A DNA stretch of 34,176 bases from Candidatus Melainabacteria bacterium (lineage in GTDB: Bacteria; Cyanobacteriota; Vampirovibrionia; Obscuribacterales; Obscuribacteraceae): assembly GCA_020854255.1 (NCBI GenBank), contig JADZFV010000224.1:1-34176 (forward strand). Reading direction: 5' to 3'. Position numbers and translations under genes: made by a program. The notes below the pieces were generated by a model. It ran no database searches. It was not told where the DNA came from and worked only from the letters and a program-made list of their open reading frames with translations. The number at the start of each line of letters is the position of its first letter. The first letter of the stretch is position 1. This document shows, piece by piece, positions 33,290 through 34,176 of the stretch.

Positions 33290-34176
33290 ATGCTGGTTAT
33301 GAAATTCGGCGGCACGTCGGTCGGCTCAGCCGAGCGCATGCAGGACGTGCTGTCCATCGTTAATAAAGCCAAGTCAAGACACAAGGGCGCCGCACCGCTG
33401 GTAGTGCTTTCTGCCATGTCGGGCGTAACCAATTCTCTGATTAAGGCAGCAGACAGGTCAGTCGCTCGCGATCTCAAAGGAGCACTTGCGGAAGTCCAGG
33501 CAATAAGGAAGAAACACGACGAAGCCATTGACCAGGCGCTCGCTAAAGACGCTGCATTTGCGCAGAAAGTAAAAGACAGCCTCAATTCGCACTTCGAAGA
33601 ATTGGAAGTGATTCTCAAAGGTGTAAGCTATCTGGGCGAATTGTCAAAACGTTCGGTCGATGCCATCTCCGGCATGGGCGAATTGCTGTCTTCGAAGGTA
33701 GTGGCCGCTATTGCCGAGCACGAAGGCACCGACAGCATCTGGGTTGATGCCAGAGAAGTGATGATCACTGACGGCAATTTCGGCCGCGCAATTCCTATAA
33801 GCGAAACAGTCGAGAAACAAGCCAGAGCAAAAATAGCAAAGCCATCCAAAGATGGCAAGGTCGTGATCACACAAGGATTTATCGGCGCAACCGAAAACGG
33901 TGTCACCACCACTTTAGGCCGAGGCGGGTCCGATTATAGTGCCGCCATATTTGGTGCAGCATTGAACGCGGACGAAATTCAGATCTGGACCGACGTGGAC
34001 GGAATGATGACCTCTGATCCTAGACTGGTGCCGGAAGCCGAAGTGATAAGCGAAGTTGGATTTCAGGAAGCCGCCGAGTTGGCATATTTTGGCGCCAAGG
34101 TCTTGCACCCGCTCACCATCAAACCGGCAATCGAACAAGGAATTCCGGTGCGCATCCTCAATACCATGCGCCCGGA
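33290..34176 (+). CDS. lysC: Aspartate kinase, 3' end cut by window
   Basis: The enzyme phosphorylates aspartate at the entry to lysine, threonine and methionine synthesis. The first 295 residues are visible: KFGGTSVG (4-11 after MLV), LVVLSAMSGVTN, SYLGELSKRSVDAISGMGE, TQGFIGA, GRGGSDYSAA and WTDVDGMMTSDPR, all aspartokinase motifs. The C-terminal ACT regulatory domains would lie beyond the window, so feedback control cannot be judged. The ATG at 33290 has GGAG 6 bases upstream. A second ATG three codons on is less likely. The leader before it shows the palindromic repeat, not a lysine riboswitch. Confidence 0.94.
   Translation, partial: MLVMKFGGTSVGSAERMQDVLSIVNKAKSRHKGAAPLVVLSAMSGVTNSLIKAADRSVARDLKGALAEVQAIRKKHDEAIDQALAKDAAFAQKVKDSLNSHFEELEVILKGVSYLGELSKRSVDAISGMGELLSSKVVAAIAEHEGTDSIWVDAREVMITDGNFGRAIPISETVEKQARAKIAKPSKDGKVVITQGFIGATENGVTTTLGRGGSDYSAAIFGAALNADEIQIWTDVDGMMTSDPRLVPEAEVISEVGFQEAAELAYFGAKVLHPLTIKPAIEQGIPVRILNTMRP

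Overview
The window carries about 28 protein genes and two tRNA genes at ordinary bacterial density. There is no phage, integrase, IS transposase or CRISPR array. Base composition is near 50% GC. Housekeeping families are mixed with many secreted or TPR proteins, two MglA-type small GTPases, a RecG with a long N-terminal extension and a bifunctional-nuclease (DUF151) protein. This mix would suit a non-photosynthetic relative of the cyanobacteria (Vampirovibrionia/Melainabacteria, for example Obscuribacter-like). That placement is inference: no rRNA is present, and other didermic phyla are not excluded.

Layout. 1-2.1 kb (+): a TPR protein cut by the window edge, then a DUF2939 membrane protein. 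2.1-9.4 kb and on to 10.3 kb, mostly (-): recG, mglA-like GTPase 1, [rpmB on +], mglA-like GTPase 2, hslO, prmC, prfA. 10.7-11.8 kb (-): tRNA-Ser(GGA) and tpiA. 12.2-14.2 kb (+): a TPR protein translationally coupled to cobS. 14.3-16.8 kb (+): two tandem secreted proteins, each with TPR-like helices followed by two retropepsin-type aspartic protease domains. 16.8-22.3 kb (-): a secreted Gln-rich helical-repeat protein, a GH38 alpha-mannosidase paired with a xylose-isomerase-like TIM barrel, and a secreted PDZ protein. 22.7-27.0 kb (+): malate dehydrogenase, then an NTF2-like secreted protein, lspA, an RluD-type pseudouridine synthase and a LapA-like protein. 27.0-27.6 kb (-): bifunctional nuclease. 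28.1-31.0 kb (+): tRNA-Leu(GAG), an 88-aa unknown, a HerA/DUF87 ATPase and a membrane protein. 31.0-31.4 kb (-): a c-type cytochrome lipoprotein. 31.8 kb to the end (+): murA and the first part of an aspartate kinase gene.

How the genes fit together. prfA-prmC is the classical pair of release factor 1 and the methyltransferase that modifies its GGQ glutamine; hslO and an MglA GTPase lie downstream on the same strand. lspA processes lipoproteins, and at least one candidate (the cytochrome) is encoded nearby. The GH38 and TIM-barrel genes look like a small sugar catabolic unit.

The most unusual content is the duplicated double-retropepsin locus. Each chain holds two complete DTG half-sites, so it could fold as a self-contained pepsin-like pseudo-dimer. 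The duplication left a visible scar: the last 18 bases of the convergent neighbour gene are copied behind the upstream gene. Other items worth attention are two GCCGGC palindromic elements, the mglA pair flanking rpmB with no mglB, the HerA ATPase without NurA, and a strong hairpin in front of murA.
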